Positions 45,108 through 55,561 of a DNA stretch of 64,000 nucleotides are shown here, piece by piece. The stretch lies in NCBI RefSeq assembly GCF_021390195.1, contig NZ_CP090003.1:2158001-2222000 (forward strand). Direction: 5' to 3'. The position numbers and the translations under genes are program-made. Origin of the DNA: Flagellimonas sp. CMM7. Its GTDB lineage: Bacteria; Bacteroidota; Bacteroidia; Flavobacteriales; Flavobacteriaceae. The notes under the pieces are model-generated. The model made no database searches, was not told the DNA's origin, and worked only from the letters and a program-made list of their open reading frames with translations. Positions within the stretch are counted from its first letter, which is position 1; each line of letters opens with the position of its first letter.

Positions 45108-47831
45108 ATGAAAAAAGTCTATCTATTGATTGTGGCCCTTTTCGCATCCACAATTATGTTTTCTCAAGGAACAATTACTGGTTTGGTAGTTGACGGCGAA
45201 TTAGGAGGTCCTCTTCCCGGGGCTACTGTGATGCTTCAGGGCACAGAACTAGGAACATCTACAGATTTTAATGGAAATTTTTCCCTAGAAGTTTCTGAAA
45301 ACTCTGGCACGTTGATTGTTTCCTATATTGGATTTATTTCTAAAAATGTATCGTTTACCTCTATTGGGAGTGTAGGTACAATTTCTTTGGAACCGGACGC
45401 TGAAGAACTTGAAGGAGTAATTGTTGTAGGAGTTCAGGATATTGCAAAAGATCGTGAAACACCAGTTGCTGTCTCTACCATTAAAGCTGCGGAGATAGAA
45501 ATGAAATTGGGGTCTCAAGAGTTTCCGGAGATATTAAATACTACTCCTTCTATTTATGCCACCAAATCTGGAGGTGGTTTTGGAGATGCAAGGGTGAACA
45601 TTCGTGGATTTGACACCAACAATTCTGCTATAATGATTAATGGTGTACCCGTGAATGATATGGAAAACGGAAGGGTTTTCTGGAGTAACTGGGCAGGTCT
45701 TTCAGATGTTACATCGGCAATCCAAGTGCAGCGTGGTTTAGGTTCTTCCAAACTAGCGGTATCCTCTGTTGGTGGTACCATTAATGTTATCACCAAAACT
45801 TCTCAGAATAAAGAAGGAGGCTCTTTTGGAGCTACCGTTGGGAACGATGACTATTTAAAAACTATTGGTTCTTATTCCTCTGGACTATTGGAGAATGGGT
45901 TTTCCGCTTCTTTACTAATGAGCAGAACGGCAGGAAACATGTATGCAGATGGTACAAATTTCGAAGCTGCCAATTTCTACTTAGGTTTGGGATATACTAC
46001 AGATAAACATAGCTTGGAATTTATGGTGACAGGTGCTCCGCAATGGCACCACCAAAGAAGTCGAGCTTCTTCCATAGCCAATCATATTAGATATGGTAGT
46101 GGAGACGGTGAGCCGGATAGAAGGTACAATGAGGACTGGGGTATTTTGGATGGAAAGGAATTCAGTTTCAGAAGAAATTTCTATCACAAACCTGTAATTA
46201 GTTTAAACTGGACTTGGGAACTTAGTGGTAAAACAACCTTGGAAACGTCTACCTATGCCTCTTTCGGTCGTGGTGGTGGATCAGGTGAAATAGGTGAGAT
46301 TAACGGTAGAAGACAATTTGCATTACCCCGCACGGACAAAGGTCTAATAAGAGTTGAAGATATTGTTGCTTATAACAGTGGACAATTGGTTCCTGACTTT
46401 AGTGATACACCAAGAGAACGAATCAACGGTCTTTTTGTGAACAATAGTGATAGAAATGACAATGAGAACAATACAAATGGTATTACTAGGAGAGCATCTG
46501 TAAACTCCCATAACTGGTATGGAATTCTTGCAAATTTCAACAATAGAATTGATGAAAAACTTACGATTGATTTTGGAGTTGATATAAGAAGCTACAAAGG
46601 CTTTCATTACAGAAGAGTAGATAATAGATTGGGTGGTGATGTATATCAGCAAACAGATGATAGAAACAATCCTCTTGGTGAAGGAGCATCCAATTTGTTT
46701 TTTGAAACATATGGCTCCAATCAACCTTGGTGGGTCTTTGGAAACATAGATGAAGAACAAAAAATTGATTACTACAATATTGGCTATGTAACCTGGTTAG
46801 GTGCTTTTGGTCAAGTAGAGTATAAAATTAATGAGAACATAACCGCTTTTGCTCAAGGAGCTTTGTCTAATCAAGGTTTTGCTAGAGAAGAGTTATTTGG
46901 TGAAGTTCCACCAGAGAAAACGGATACTCAGAATATTATTGGAGGGAACATAAAGACAGGTGTTAACTGGAATATAGACGCTAAGCACAATATTTTTGTC
47001 AATGCAGGCTATTACTCCAAACAACCTTTGTTTGATGCTGTTTTCTTAAACTTTAGTAATACTATCAATCCAGATCTTGTTAACGAACAAATCATAGGAA
47101 CGGAAATAGGATATGGTTTTAGAAGTTCAAATTTTAGGGCCAATATCAACTTATACAGAACCAGTTGGGCAGATAGATTTGAAAATGAAACGGTTACTTT
47201 TCTAGAGGACACTCCCCAAGAGATAAGGGGAACCGCAAATCTTCTAGGAATTAAACAAGTTCATACAGGAGCAGAAGTTGATGCAAGGTTTCAAGCAAAC
47301 GATAAATTGGCCTTTACAGGAATGGTATCTGTAGGAAACTGGGAGTATAAAGGAGATGTAAGAGCAACCTTTTTTGATAATGACCAAACACCTATTGTAA
47401 TAGATGGAATAGAACAAGAAGCTATTTTACCATTAGATGGCGTTAAAGTAGGAGATGCTGCGCAGTTTACAGCTTTCCTGGGAGCTGATTTCAAAATATT
47501 GGATAATTTGAGTGTGGACGCCGGATATCGTTTTGCCGATAACCTTTACGCTGAGTTCGATGCTACAGATATTGATGAAAATGGAGCTTTGAAATTACCT
47601 TCTTTCGGTCTATTGGACGCAGGACTTTTCTTTAGCATGCCATTTGCTAGTAAAACAATGAGCTTCAGATTGAACGTTAACAATGTTTTAGATACTACGT
47701 ACATTGCTGAATCTGATACCAATAGATTTGTTGAAGACGGCGATGACACTTTCAAAGGTATTAATACTAGTAACAGGGTATTCTTTGGTTTTGGAAGAAC
47801 ATGGAATGCCAGTGTTAGATTCAATTTCTAA
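45108..47831 (+). CDS. TonB-dependent receptor
   Basis: The 907-residue protein has a signal peptide (about 1-19), a carboxypeptidase-regulatory-like domain (about 22-100), a plug (about 110-240, RGFDTNNSAIMINGVPVNDMENGRVFW and VQRGLGSSKLAVSSVGGTINV) and a C-terminal barrel ending WNASVRFNF. A WSNWAG motif in the plug suggests a particular receptor subfamily also seen in the frameshifted paralogue at 49504. No SusD gene follows. The ligand is unknown. It ends at a strong terminator. Confidence 0.9.
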   Translation: MKKVYLLIVALFASTIMFSQGTITGLVVDGELGGPLPGATVMLQGTELGTSTDFNGNFSLEVSENSGTLIVSYIGFISKNVSFTSIGSVGTISLEPDAEELEGVIVVGVQDIAKDRETPVAVSTIKAAEIEMKLGSQEFPEILNTTPSIYATKSGGGFGDARVNIRGFDTNNSAIMINGVPVNDMENGRVFWSNWAGLSDVTSAIQVQRGLGSSKLAVSSVGGTINVITKTSQNKEGGSFGATVGNDDYLKTIGSYSSGLLENGFSASLLMSRTAGNMYADGTNFEAANFYLGLGYTTDKHSLEFMVTGAPQWHHQRSRASSIANHIRYGSGDGEPDRRYNEDWGILDGKEFSFRRNFYHKPVISLNWTWELSGKTTLETSTYASFGRGGGSGEIGEINGRRQFALPRTDKGLIRVEDIVAYNSGQLVPDFSDTPRERINGLFVNNSDRNDNENNTNGITRRASVNSHNWYGILANFNNRIDEKLTIDFGVDIRSYKGFHYRRVDNRLGGDVYQQTDDRNNPLGEGASNLFFETYGSNQPWWVFGNIDEEQKIDYYNIGYVTWLGAFGQVEYKINENITAFAQGALSNQGFAREELFGEVPPEKTDTQNIIGGNIKTGVNWNIDAKHNIFVNAGYYSKQPLFDAVFLNFSNTINPDLVNEQIIGTEIGYGFRSSNFRANINLYRTSWADRFENETVTFLEDTPQEIRGTANLLGIKQVHTGAEVDARFQANDKLAFTGMVSVGNWEYKGDVRATFFDNDQTPIVIDGIEQEAILPLDGVKVGDAAQFTAFLGADFKILDNLSVDAGYRFADNLYAEFDATDIDENGALKLPSFGLLDAGLFFSMPFASKTMSFRLNVNNVLDTTYIAESDTNRFVEDGDDTFKGINTSNRVFFGFGRTWNASVRFNF

Positions 47832-47853
47832 ATCTTCAATTCATAATAACATG

Positions 47854-47882
47854 AAAAACCCTGCCAAATGGCAGGGTTTTTT
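47854..47882 (+). terminator. Rho-independent terminator
   Basis: CCCTGCCA (47859-47866) and TGGCAGGG (47869-47876) with A residues before and T residues after form a strong hairpin that ends the TonB receptor transcript. Confidence 0.93.
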
Positions 47883-47921
47883 ATTTCCAAAATCCTTACT
47901 TTTAAATTTCAAACCAATCTT

Positions 47922-48359
47922 ATGGAAATTCTACAAAACGTTCACTCTTATCTTGCCTATGTGGTATTGGCAATATTAATTCTTGCAGTTTTTAATGCCT
48001 TAACAGGATGGTTGGGCAAAAGAGAATTTACCATGGAAAAAGATTTAAGGGTAAGTCTTTTTGCCTTGATATTGACTCATATTCAATTAATAATAGGGTT
48101 GCTGCTATACTTTATTTCAGATAATGGCCTAAAAGCAATCCAGACGTTGGGCATGGGCGGTTTAAATGCTGCAGCGCGCCTTTTGGCTTTGGAGCATCCT
48201 TTAATGAATATAATCGCAATAGCTTTAATCACCATTGGTTGGTCTCGTCACAAGAAAAAGACGGAAGATGTTGCTAAGTTTAAAAGTATCGCGATCTTTT
48301 ACGGTCTGGGGCTATTATTTATTTTAAGCCGTATTCCTTGGGGACAGTGGTTTAGTTAA
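47922..48359 (+). CDS. Four-helix integral membrane protein
   Basis: The start is at the ATG at 47922 (MEILQNVHSYLAYVVLAIL), after the terminator; the longer frame begins inside it. The 145-residue protein has four membrane helices with His residues in NVHSYLAY, LTHIQLIIGLLLYF and LEHPLMNIIAIALITIGWSRH. This pattern looks like a b-type-haem or quinone protein; I recall homologues sometimes labelled cytochrome b, which is unproven. The 3' end overlaps the nuclease gene by 4 bases. Confidence 0.75.
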   Translation: MEILQNVHSYLAYVVLAILILAVFNALTGWLGKREFTMEKDLRVSLFALILTHIQLIIGLLLYFISDNGLKAIQTLGMGGLNAAARLLALEHPLMNIIAIALITIGWSRHKKKTEDVAKFKSIAIFYGLGLLFILSRIPWGQWFS

Positions 48360-49396
48360 AAATCTCTTTCTTTCAGTAAAAACAGATATACAGGGAAATG
48401 GTCGCTGTACCCACCCAGATAATTGGTCCCAGAATACGTTCTAAAGGGATATCCTTTAAATTTTCCCTTGTTCGTCTTCATGTATGAAGGAGAATAGATG
48501 CCAGATTTCCAAAAAGAATGTTCTTGCTTGTTTTTATTCAGGAAGTTATGGGTCATAAAAAATTGGTCAAAAAGATTCCATTTATCCCTATAGGCCAATG
48601 ACCCATACCCTTTTTTAAAAAACTTTTCCATAGGATTATAAAGATGTAAACTGTCCAATTGACTTTCTTTGCCCTTAGTGTTTAATATTTTTTTTAAGCT
48701 ATCATCCCTTGGGTCGTCGTTAAAATCGCCCATGCTGATGATTTTAGCATTCCAATTTAATCTTTGTATAGAATCAATAATACGTTTGTTCAATAACGCA
48801 GCTTTAATTCTATTGGGCTTGCTTTTTGCAGCTCCACCCCTTCTGGAGGGCCAGTGGTTTACAATAAAGTAAAATTCTTCATTATCCAGTATTCCTCCAA
48901 CTACAAGCTGGTCTCTGGTATAAATTCTTTGAGACATATCATCAAATAAAAGCAGTCTATGACTGTTAAAAGATGTTGGTAAATAGGCAGTTTTTTTAAA
49001 GAGCAAAGCAACATCAATACCACGTCTGTCAGGAGAATCAAAATGGACAATGCCATAATCTTTGTCTATTAAGCTGGGATGATGAATTAAATCTTTAACA
49101 ACACTTCTTTTCTCAACTTCACACAATCCAATGATATCTGGAGATGTCTTGGAGGTCTTCTCACCTATTTTTGAAAGAACCTTCGAGATGTTTTCAATTT
49201 TCTGTTTATATCTGTCTTGAGTCCAGTTATAACTGCCATTTGGAGTGCGGTCATCATCAAAAGTCAAAGAATCATTCGTAGTGTCAAAGAGGTTTTCAAC
49301 ATTATAAAATGCGATGGTTCTTACCGTATAGTTTTTTTGGGAATGAGCGGTAAATGAAATACAGATTAGGGCGATTAAGGAAAATAAAAGTTGCAT
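48356..49396 (-). CDS. Exported endonuclease/exonuclease/phosphatase-family protein
   Basis: The start is at the ATG at 49394-49396 (MQLLFSLIALICISFTAHSQ, a signal peptide); the longer frame to 49471 would bury this. The 346-residue product carries all EEP-family motifs: FYNVENLFD, DIIGLCEVE, SMGDFNDDPRDDS and GYSDHFPVYL, so a Mg2+-dependent nuclease or phosphodiesterase fold is likely. Export places the activity outside the cytoplasm. It is divergent from a TonB receptor and lamin-tail lipoprotein pair, suggesting use of extracellular DNA or phosphodiesters. Confidence 0.88.
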   Translation of the reverse strand: MQLLFSLIALICISFTAHSQKNYTVRTIAFYNVENLFDTTNDSLTFDDDRTPNGSYNWTQDRYKQKIENISKVLSKIGEKTSKTSPDIIGLCEVEKRSVVKDLIHHPSLIDKDYGIVHFDSPDRRGIDVALLFKKTAYLPTSFNSHRLLLFDDMSQRIYTRDQLVVGGILDNEEFYFIVNHWPSRRGGAAKSKPNRIKAALLNKRIIDSIQRLNWNAKIISMGDFNDDPRDDSLKKILNTKGKESQLDSLHLYNPMEKFFKKGYGSLAYRDKWNLFDQFFMTHNFLNKNKQEHSFWKSGIYSPSYMKTNKGKFKGYPFRTYSGTNYLGGYSDHFPVYLFLLKERDF

Positions 49397-49503
49397 GTAG
49401 GTTTTGATTTTAAATCGAAAATAGTTAAGATTGTTTGTTTTTCGGACAAAAAAGAAAGACAATAACCCCAACCCTTATTAAATTAACCTACGATAGCTAG
49501 CCT

Positions 49504-52237
49504 ATGAGAACTATTATGTTCTTGCTGGTATTCTGCTGTGCAGCGCAACTGTATAGTCAAAGTACTATTATTTCTGGAAGTGTAAAGGGAAAGGGTACAA
49601 AAACGCCTGTCCATAAGGCTATTGTCACCATAGATGGCTTTTCCACAGAATCTTTTACGGGAACAAATGGTCATTTTACATTAGAAACTTCACAGGTTGG
49701 GGATCACATTTTAAAAATTACTGCTCTAGATTTTATTCCCAAAAGTTTTGCGATTTCTTTAAATGGACAGAACATAGATTTGGGAGAAGTCTTCTTGGAG
49801 AAAGATATAGTACGAGAAAACACAGATAATCTGATTGTATTGACAGATGGAGAACTTTCTGATGATGAAGAAACTGTTTCAGGATCATCTGGAATCTTAC
49901 AATCTAGCAAAGATATATTCCTAAACAGAGCAGCATTTGATTTTGGTCAAGCATTTTTTAAGGTCAGAGGCTATGATTCAAATAATGGCCAAGTTTTACT
50001 TAATGGTATTCCCATGAATAAATTCTATGATGGAAGACCACAATGGAATAATTGGGGCGGCCTCAACGATGTCATTCGCAATCAAGAATTCACCAATGGT
50101 CTATCTATTAACACATATACATTTGGAGGAATTCTAGGGAACACTAACATTGATACTAGACCATCTGGATTAAGACCGGGAATTCGGATATCGGGCTCAA
50201 TGTCAAATCGTTCATATAGAAGCCGTCTCATGGCAACCTATAGTTCTGGGTTCCAAAAAAACGGATTGGCCTATACATTTTCATCTTCTAGAAGATGGTC
50301 CAATACAGGTTATGTAGAGGGCACTTTGTATGATGCTTACTCTTTTTTTGGCTCACTGGAATATAAATTGAATGATAAAAACAGCTTGGTCTTAACGTCA
50401 ATTTTAGCTAGAAATAGGAGGGGGCGTTCCGCAGCTATAACTGAAGAGGTTTTTGATTTATTGGGAAATCAATACAATCCATATTGGGGAAATCAAGATG
50501 GAGAAAAGCGAAACTCAAGAGAGCGTGAGATTTTTGAGCCCCTGTTTATGTTGAATCATTTTCTACAGTCTAAAAAATTGATTTGGACATCAGGAATCGC
50601 ATATCAGACTGGGACCAATACACGGAGTAGGTTAGGGTATTATAATGCCCCAAACCCAGACCCAACGTACTACAGATATTTGCCAAGCTTTTATATCAAT
50701 AGTTCTATAGGGGCAAATTTCAACAATGCTTCTTTGGCGAAAGAAGGGTTTTTAAAGAATCCACAAGTTCAATGGAGTCGTTTATATACTGCTAATTTGT
50801 CCAGTGAAGGTAAAGCAGCTTATTTGCTTTATGATGATGTAGTTAAGAATAAGGAAATTACATTTTCAAGTGTCATGGATTATAATATTAATGAACATGT
50901 TCAATTAGGTGTCGGCGGGAACTTTAAAAAATTGTCTTCTGAAAATTTTGCAGAGATTCAAGATTTATTGGGAGCTAGTTTTCATGAAGACATTGATTCT
51001 TTTTCTAACACATTAAATGATGTTAATGGAAGTTCATCAAAAACTGAAGGAGAAAAATTTAATTACCATTATAGTATAGATGCTTCTCAACTAGGTGGTT
51101 TTTGTCAAATAGGACTAAACTTTAAACGCTGGAAGGGTTTTGTTTCTGGCTCTTTTTCAAGTTTTGGTGCTCAACGGAATGGGTTATTTCAAAATGAGCG
51201 TTTTTTAGAAAATTCTTTTGGTAATAGCGAGAAAGTTTCATTTTCCAGTTTGGCACTTAAATCGGGAATTACTTATTTCTTTTCTGGAAGACATTGGTTA
51301 ACGGCCAACAGTGCGCTCGTAAATAAACCTCCAACGCTTCAAAACATGTTTATCAATCCAAGAGAAAATAACGACATAGTCCCAGAAATTCAAACCGAAA
51401 AAAACACGGCAATAGATTTAAGTTATTTTATTCGGTTGCCTGATTTAACAGGAAGAGTGAGTGTATTCTATACTCGATTTCAGAACACCACCGATATTAA
51501 TTTCTTTTTTTGTCAACTCAGGTGTGGGGTCAGATTTTGTCCAGGAAGTAATTACTGCTTTGGATAAACTACATAAAGGGATAGAGCTTGGATTGGAATA
51601 TCAGGTTTCGGCAAATGTAAAATTATCATTGGCTGGGAACTTGGGAGAGTACGTTTATGCCAGTAGTCCGCAAGTACAGATAAATTTTGATACAGCAGGT
51701 GCCGAAGAAGATTTAATTGATCCAGAAGGGAATATAGATTTAGGTGTTGCCAAACTAAAAGGTTTAAAATTGGCTCAAGGACCGCAAACTGCTTTTGCTT
51801 TTGGAACCGAATATAGAAGTCCTAAATATTGGTGGGTTGGGGCAACTACAAATTACTTAGCTAACAACTTTATAAATATTTCAACCATTACCCGCACACA
51901 AAGCTTCCTGTTGGATCCAGATACTGGACAGCGTTTTCCCGATGCTACTGATGAAAATGTGACTCGTATTTTAAAACAACAAAAACTAGAGGATATTTAC
52001 CTGTTAAATGTAGTGGGAGGGAAATCATGGCTAGTCAATAAAAAATATGTTAGTGCATTTGTGAGTGTGAACAATGCTTTTGACAAAGTTTTTAGATCAG
52101 GGGGCTATGAGCAGAGTAGGAATGGGAATTATGGACAACTAAAACAAGATAATTTGAGCGGGACACCTTCCTTTGCTCCTAAATATTGGTACGGTTACGG
52201 AAGAACCTATTTTTTGAATTTGGCAATAAGTTTTTAA
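49504..52237 (+). pseudogene. TonB-dependent receptor, frameshifted in the barrel
   Basis: Frame one (49504-51567) encodes a signal peptide (MRTIMFLLVFCCAAQLYSQ), a carboxypeptidase-regulatory-like domain, a plug (KVRGYDSNNGQVLLNGIPMNKF) and much of the barrel, then fails after NTTDINFF. Frame two continues the same barrel (FVNSGVGSDFVQEVITALDKL to a last strand YFLNLAISF). The break is at seven T (51505-51511); six T would join the frames in a 910-residue protein. A lamin-tail lipoprotein gene starts 5 bases after the stop. The cause may be mutation, phase variation or sequencing error. Confidence 0.87.
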
Positions 52238-52242
52238 TTAAG

Positions 52243-53604
52243 ATGGCTAAAAAGTCCATATATACGGTGATTGTGCTCTGTTTCACAGTTCTTTCTTGTG
52301 TAAAGAATAGCGATTTCAATGGGTTATCAAATGGCTGTACTGACGACTTGGAAGCCAACGCCACTTTTAAGGAAGTAGAAGCTCTGTTTAAGGAAGAGAC
52401 AATTCAAATTAAAGAAGATTGGATAATCGAGGGATATGTTATTTCCTCGGACAAAGCTGGAAATTTTTTTGGTGTACTGCATTTTCAAGACCATCCTACA
52501 AATCCTGCACAGGGCTTTCAAATAGAAATTGATTTAAGGAACTCCCATTTGTTTTTTGAAGCCGGAAGCAAGATTTTAATAAAATTGAAAGGACTTTACT
52601 TAGGTAAAAGAGGTGAAGTATATAAACTTGGTGGCACTTTCGCAGCCTTTGGAAATATCTCTGTGGGGAGATTGCCTGTGTTGAAGATCCCGGAACATAT
52701 TTTTTTATCGTGCAATGCTTCTGAGGAGGTAAAACCAGTTTTGGCAGACTTTGAAGATTTGGAAGAATTAAAGACAAATACATTGGTGAGATTTGAAGAA
52801 ATGGAGGTGGTCGAGGAAGAATTGGGGAATACCTTTGCAGTGGAAGCAGAAGAAACAGAACAAATACTTCAAAATTGCTCTGAAAACAGTGTTGTTCTGG
52901 TGAGTAGTGGCTTTTCCGATTTTCAAGCGGATATTATACCTGAAGGAAATGGAACCATAACGGGAGTTTTATTGAAAGATGGAGACAATTTGCAACTTGT
53001 TATTCGAGGTTTAGGAGATATTGAATTTACCAATGATCGCTGTCCAGAAATTATTACTGAATTTGCTTCAACTAGAATTTTTATTTCAGAATTGGCGGAT
53101 CCAGATAATAATGCCGGCGCTCGTTTTGTAGAGTTATATAATTCGGCCACTGAGCCATTGGATTTGAACAAATGGGAGTTAAGACGATACACCAATGCCA
53201 ATACCGATGTTAGTTCAACCATTGATTTGTCGGGTATTGTAATAGATGCTGAAAGTACGCTCGTGATATCTCCAAACGCCACAGAATTTGAACTGGTCTA
53301 TAGTTTTGCTCCAGATTTTGGAGTTTCTACAAACAGTCCAGCAGATTCAAATGGAGATGATAATTTAGAACTAGTAGACCCTTTTGGAACTGTTGTAGAT
53401 ACATTTGGGGTTATTGGTGAAGATGGTTCAAATACCAATCATGAGTTTGAAGACGGTAGGGCCTTGCGTAACGCAAATGTTACAGAAGGAAACCCTAGCT
53501 ATACTTTTGAAGAATGGAGTATTTTTAACGACACTGGTGATGCCGATACAACCAACCAACCCAAAAATGCCCCTGAAGATTTTACTCCAGGCATAAGGGA
53601 CTAA
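52243..53604 (+). CDS. DUF5689 and lamin-tail domain lipoprotein
   Basis: The start is the ATG at 52243, 5 bases after the receptor stop (MAKKSIYTVIVLCFTVLSC, Cys 19 in a lipobox); an upstream in-frame ATG at 52186 lies inside the receptor. The 453-residue lipoprotein has a DUF5689 region (about 35-270, IKEDWIIEGYVISSDKAGNFF) and a C-terminal lamin-tail-like domain (about 285-410, IFISELADPDNNAGARFVELYN). Paired with the TonB receptor it may be a surface partner for ligand capture. Its last 55 codons recur as a remnant at 56344-56511. Confidence 0.85.
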   Translation: MAKKSIYTVIVLCFTVLSCVKNSDFNGLSNGCTDDLEANATFKEVEALFKEETIQIKEDWIIEGYVISSDKAGNFFGVLHFQDHPTNPAQGFQIEIDLRNSHLFFEAGSKILIKLKGLYLGKRGEVYKLGGTFAAFGNISVGRLPVLKIPEHIFLSCNASEEVKPVLADFEDLEELKTNTLVRFEEMEVVEEELGNTFAVEAEETEQILQNCSENSVVLVSSGFSDFQADIIPEGNGTITGVLLKDGDNLQLVIRGLGDIEFTNDRCPEIITEFASTRIFISELADPDNNAGARFVELYNSATEPLDLNKWELRRYTNANTDVSSTIDLSGIVIDAESTLVISPNATEFELVYSFAPDFGVSTNSPADSNGDDNLELVDPFGTVVDTFGVIGEDGSNTNHEFEDGRALRNANVTEGNPSYTFEEWSIFNDTGDADTTNQPKNAPEDFTPGIRD

Positions 53605-53618
53605 ACGATATAGAATTT

Positions 53619-53635
53619 AAAAAGGACGATAACTA
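53619..53635. repeat. Tail repeat copy 1 (AAAAAGGACGATAACTA)
   Basis: Copy 1 of a 17-base sequence that is the 3' end of the SYLF gene at 58063 (copy 3), also found at 57338 (copy 2). Read on the minus strand it encodes FSYRPF and a stop. Homology with copy 3 continues to about 53645 (CTAAATT-TTGC). It lies 14 bases after the lamin-tail gene stop. Confidence 0.7.
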
Positions 53636-53971
53636 AATTCTTGCGGGCAAAGTAGAAAAGACAAAACAACTTAATCCATTGTGAAAAAGAAAATGAGTTC
53701 TCAAATTCTAATTGAATGAAAAGGCTTAGTTTTTTTAGGCTTTTATTTAATCATATTTATGATGAAAACATTCTTTTCTAATATTTCGTAATACCTTTTT
53801 AGAGCTAAACCTGATTTTTTTGGTCTTTATTTAGCTCAATTTATAAATGGACACTACAATTTATAAATTGAACAAAAAAACAGTTGTCATTTTATAGAAT
53901 TCGTTCCAATTTCATGATATCAAAATAATCTGTGCAAAGCAGTTTAATATTAACGCTAATTATAGTATGTC
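53636..53971. other. Gene-free region with nested inverted repeats
   Basis: The stretch has no ORF of note. It contains GAGCTAAA...TTTAGCTC (53802-53837) and a perfect 13-base inverted repeat (53836-53871), both upstream of the lipoprotein gene at 53972. Confidence 0.55.
53802..53871. promoter_or_regulatory. Two overlapping inverted repeats
   Basis: GAGCTAAA (53802-53809) pairs with TTTAGCTC (53830-53837). TCAATTTATAAAT (53836-53848) pairs perfectly with ATTTATAAATTGA (53859-53871) across a 10-base spacer. The second could be an operator, or the end of a mobile unit. It is 100 bases before the ATG at 53972. Confidence 0.45.
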
Positions 53972-55561
53972 ATGAAAAACCTTATTACTACATTCTTATC
54001 AACCTTATTTGCTCTATTGTTTTTTATTAGTTGCACTCAGGAAGAAACAATATTGTCAGACACTACTCAAGAAACAATGGAACCTGTTCAACTTACCGAG
54101 CAAGAAATTATAAGGAGTAACTTTAACCTAGATGGTCTTAATGATTCCACAGGTATAAAAAAGGATAACATGAAAGTCTTATGGGGCAAGCATAAGACCA
54201 TTACCTTAGATGGCAGGGATTGGCATGAATTTTGGATTGAAGAATTGGTAAAACCCGATTTGGAAGAAGGAGAGATTACGGACATTACTTATAGTCTGTT
54301 GGCAACATTGACCGACGAAAAACCGGCATATTGGGTGGTAAAAATGAATTCTCACAATGGTGAACCTCAACAATCCTATTTTGAATTGGAAGACAATGTT
54401 TTTACAGGCATGACATATTTATTTGACATGAAAGGAACCATAAGTATGGCAAGATACTATGACAAGGGTGAGGCATTCAATGGTATTTCAGATAAGGATA
54501 GTCCATTGGAGTTGCCCGCTCCGTTAGCAGCCAGAAGATGTGATGCTAAATTAGCGACTAGGGGTTGCACTAGTACTAGTGGTTGCCCACCTCCTACAAA
54601 TGGCAATGGTGGCTGCAAGGGTGGTGGTGGACATTATGAATGGGGTATTGTGGGCGTTGAGTATACGGACAGATATATGGACCGCAATGCAGATGGAAGG
54701 GGGCAGGAAAGTGAATATTCCAGTACATCTGTGAAAGATGTATATGGCTATAGATGGGTAGCAAGTAACGGTTATTACCGGGCACCACAACGAAGTTGGT
54801 CATATCTTGGCATTTATGACAATGGCAACTCTCGTAGAATACCCAAACCATCTACGCAGCCGGATAGAATAATCATAGATAAGGCCCTATCGGCATTTTC
54901 TCCATGTGCTTCAAAACTAATAGGCATTGCCAATGTTGCCGACAATAAAATGGCCAACGACATGAGGAATGCCTTCGGTAGAGATAACAGTGGTTTTGAC
55001 CTCACCTACAAGTATAAAGATTTACCAGACAGTAATAATGAGACCACTTTGGGACAGACTGACGTTACTTTAAAAAGTAATGGAAGGATTCAAAATATGA
55101 CCATTTGGTTGGATTCCGATTTTATAAAACAGGCAACAACCGTTTCTATTTACTCTGTGGTACTGCATGAAAACATGCACGCTCTTATGTACTATCAATT
55201 GGACAATAAGAGCATAGCTCCAAACAATCCGGACATTGACCTTTCTATTTTAGCGGATAAATGGTCAAAAGTTGTTGCTGAAAGTTCTGGCGGACCATTG
55301 CCAAGAAACCAAATGGCCTATGCCCAACATGAGATCATTTCAGGCCTTGTGGACACTATGGCCGGTTACATCCGTAACTTTACTAGAGGGTCGGGATATC
55401 AAATTGATACTGTACAAGCGACTGCCCTTGCATGGGTTGGCCTTGAAGATTCCATCGCATGGACCGTAATGGATGAAGATGAAAAAGAAACATATACCAA
55501 TATTATTAATTATGAACGTACAGGTTTTGAAATACTTTCTGTTGGCACTAAGTGCAAGTAG
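53972..55561 (+). CDS. Lipoprotein with HEXXH motif (putative zinc peptidase)
   Basis: The 529-residue protein has a lipobox (FFISC, Cys 21). The N-terminal 170 residues are acidic. A Cys- and Gly-rich linker (about 189-219) follows, then a C-terminal domain holding H399-E-N-M-H403 in VVLHENMHALMYY, a zincin-type motif. His 453 or Glu 454 (AQHEII) is a possible third ligand. No known family is recognised. The 3' end overlaps the next gene by 50 bases, so the two are probably coupled. It is an accessory gene in the mosaic interval. Peptidase activity is inferred only from the motif. Confidence 0.75.
   Translation: MKNLITTFLSTLFALLFFISCTQEETILSDTTQETMEPVQLTEQEIIRSNFNLDGLNDSTGIKKDNMKVLWGKHKTITLDGRDWHEFWIEELVKPDLEEGEITDITYSLLATLTDEKPAYWVVKMNSHNGEPQQSYFELEDNVFTGMTYLFDMKGTISMARYYDKGEAFNGISDKDSPLELPAPLAARRCDAKLATRGCTSTSGCPPPTNGNGGCKGGGGHYEWGIVGVEYTDRYMDRNADGRGQESEYSSTSVKDVYGYRWVASNGYYRAPQRSWSYLGIYDNGNSRRIPKPSTQPDRIIIDKALSAFSPCASKLIGIANVADNKMANDMRNAFGRDNSGFDLTYKYKDLPDSNNETTLGQTDVTLKSNGRIQNMTIWLDSDFIKQATTVSIYSVVLHENMHALMYYQLDNKSIAPNNPDIDLSILADKWSKVVAESSGGPLPRNQMAYAQHEIISGLVDTMAGYIRNFTRGSGYQIDTVQATALAWVGLEDSIAWTVMDEDEKETYTNIINYERTGFEILSVGTKCK

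Noticed and set aside
45108..47831. SusC/SusD-type polysaccharide locus
   Set aside because: The receptor is followed by a terminator and a small membrane protein. No SusD or glycoside hydrolase is next to it.
53701..53760. Terminator near the AAGGCTTAG/TAGGCTT repeats
   Set aside because: The two halves are direct, not inverted, so no stem forms.
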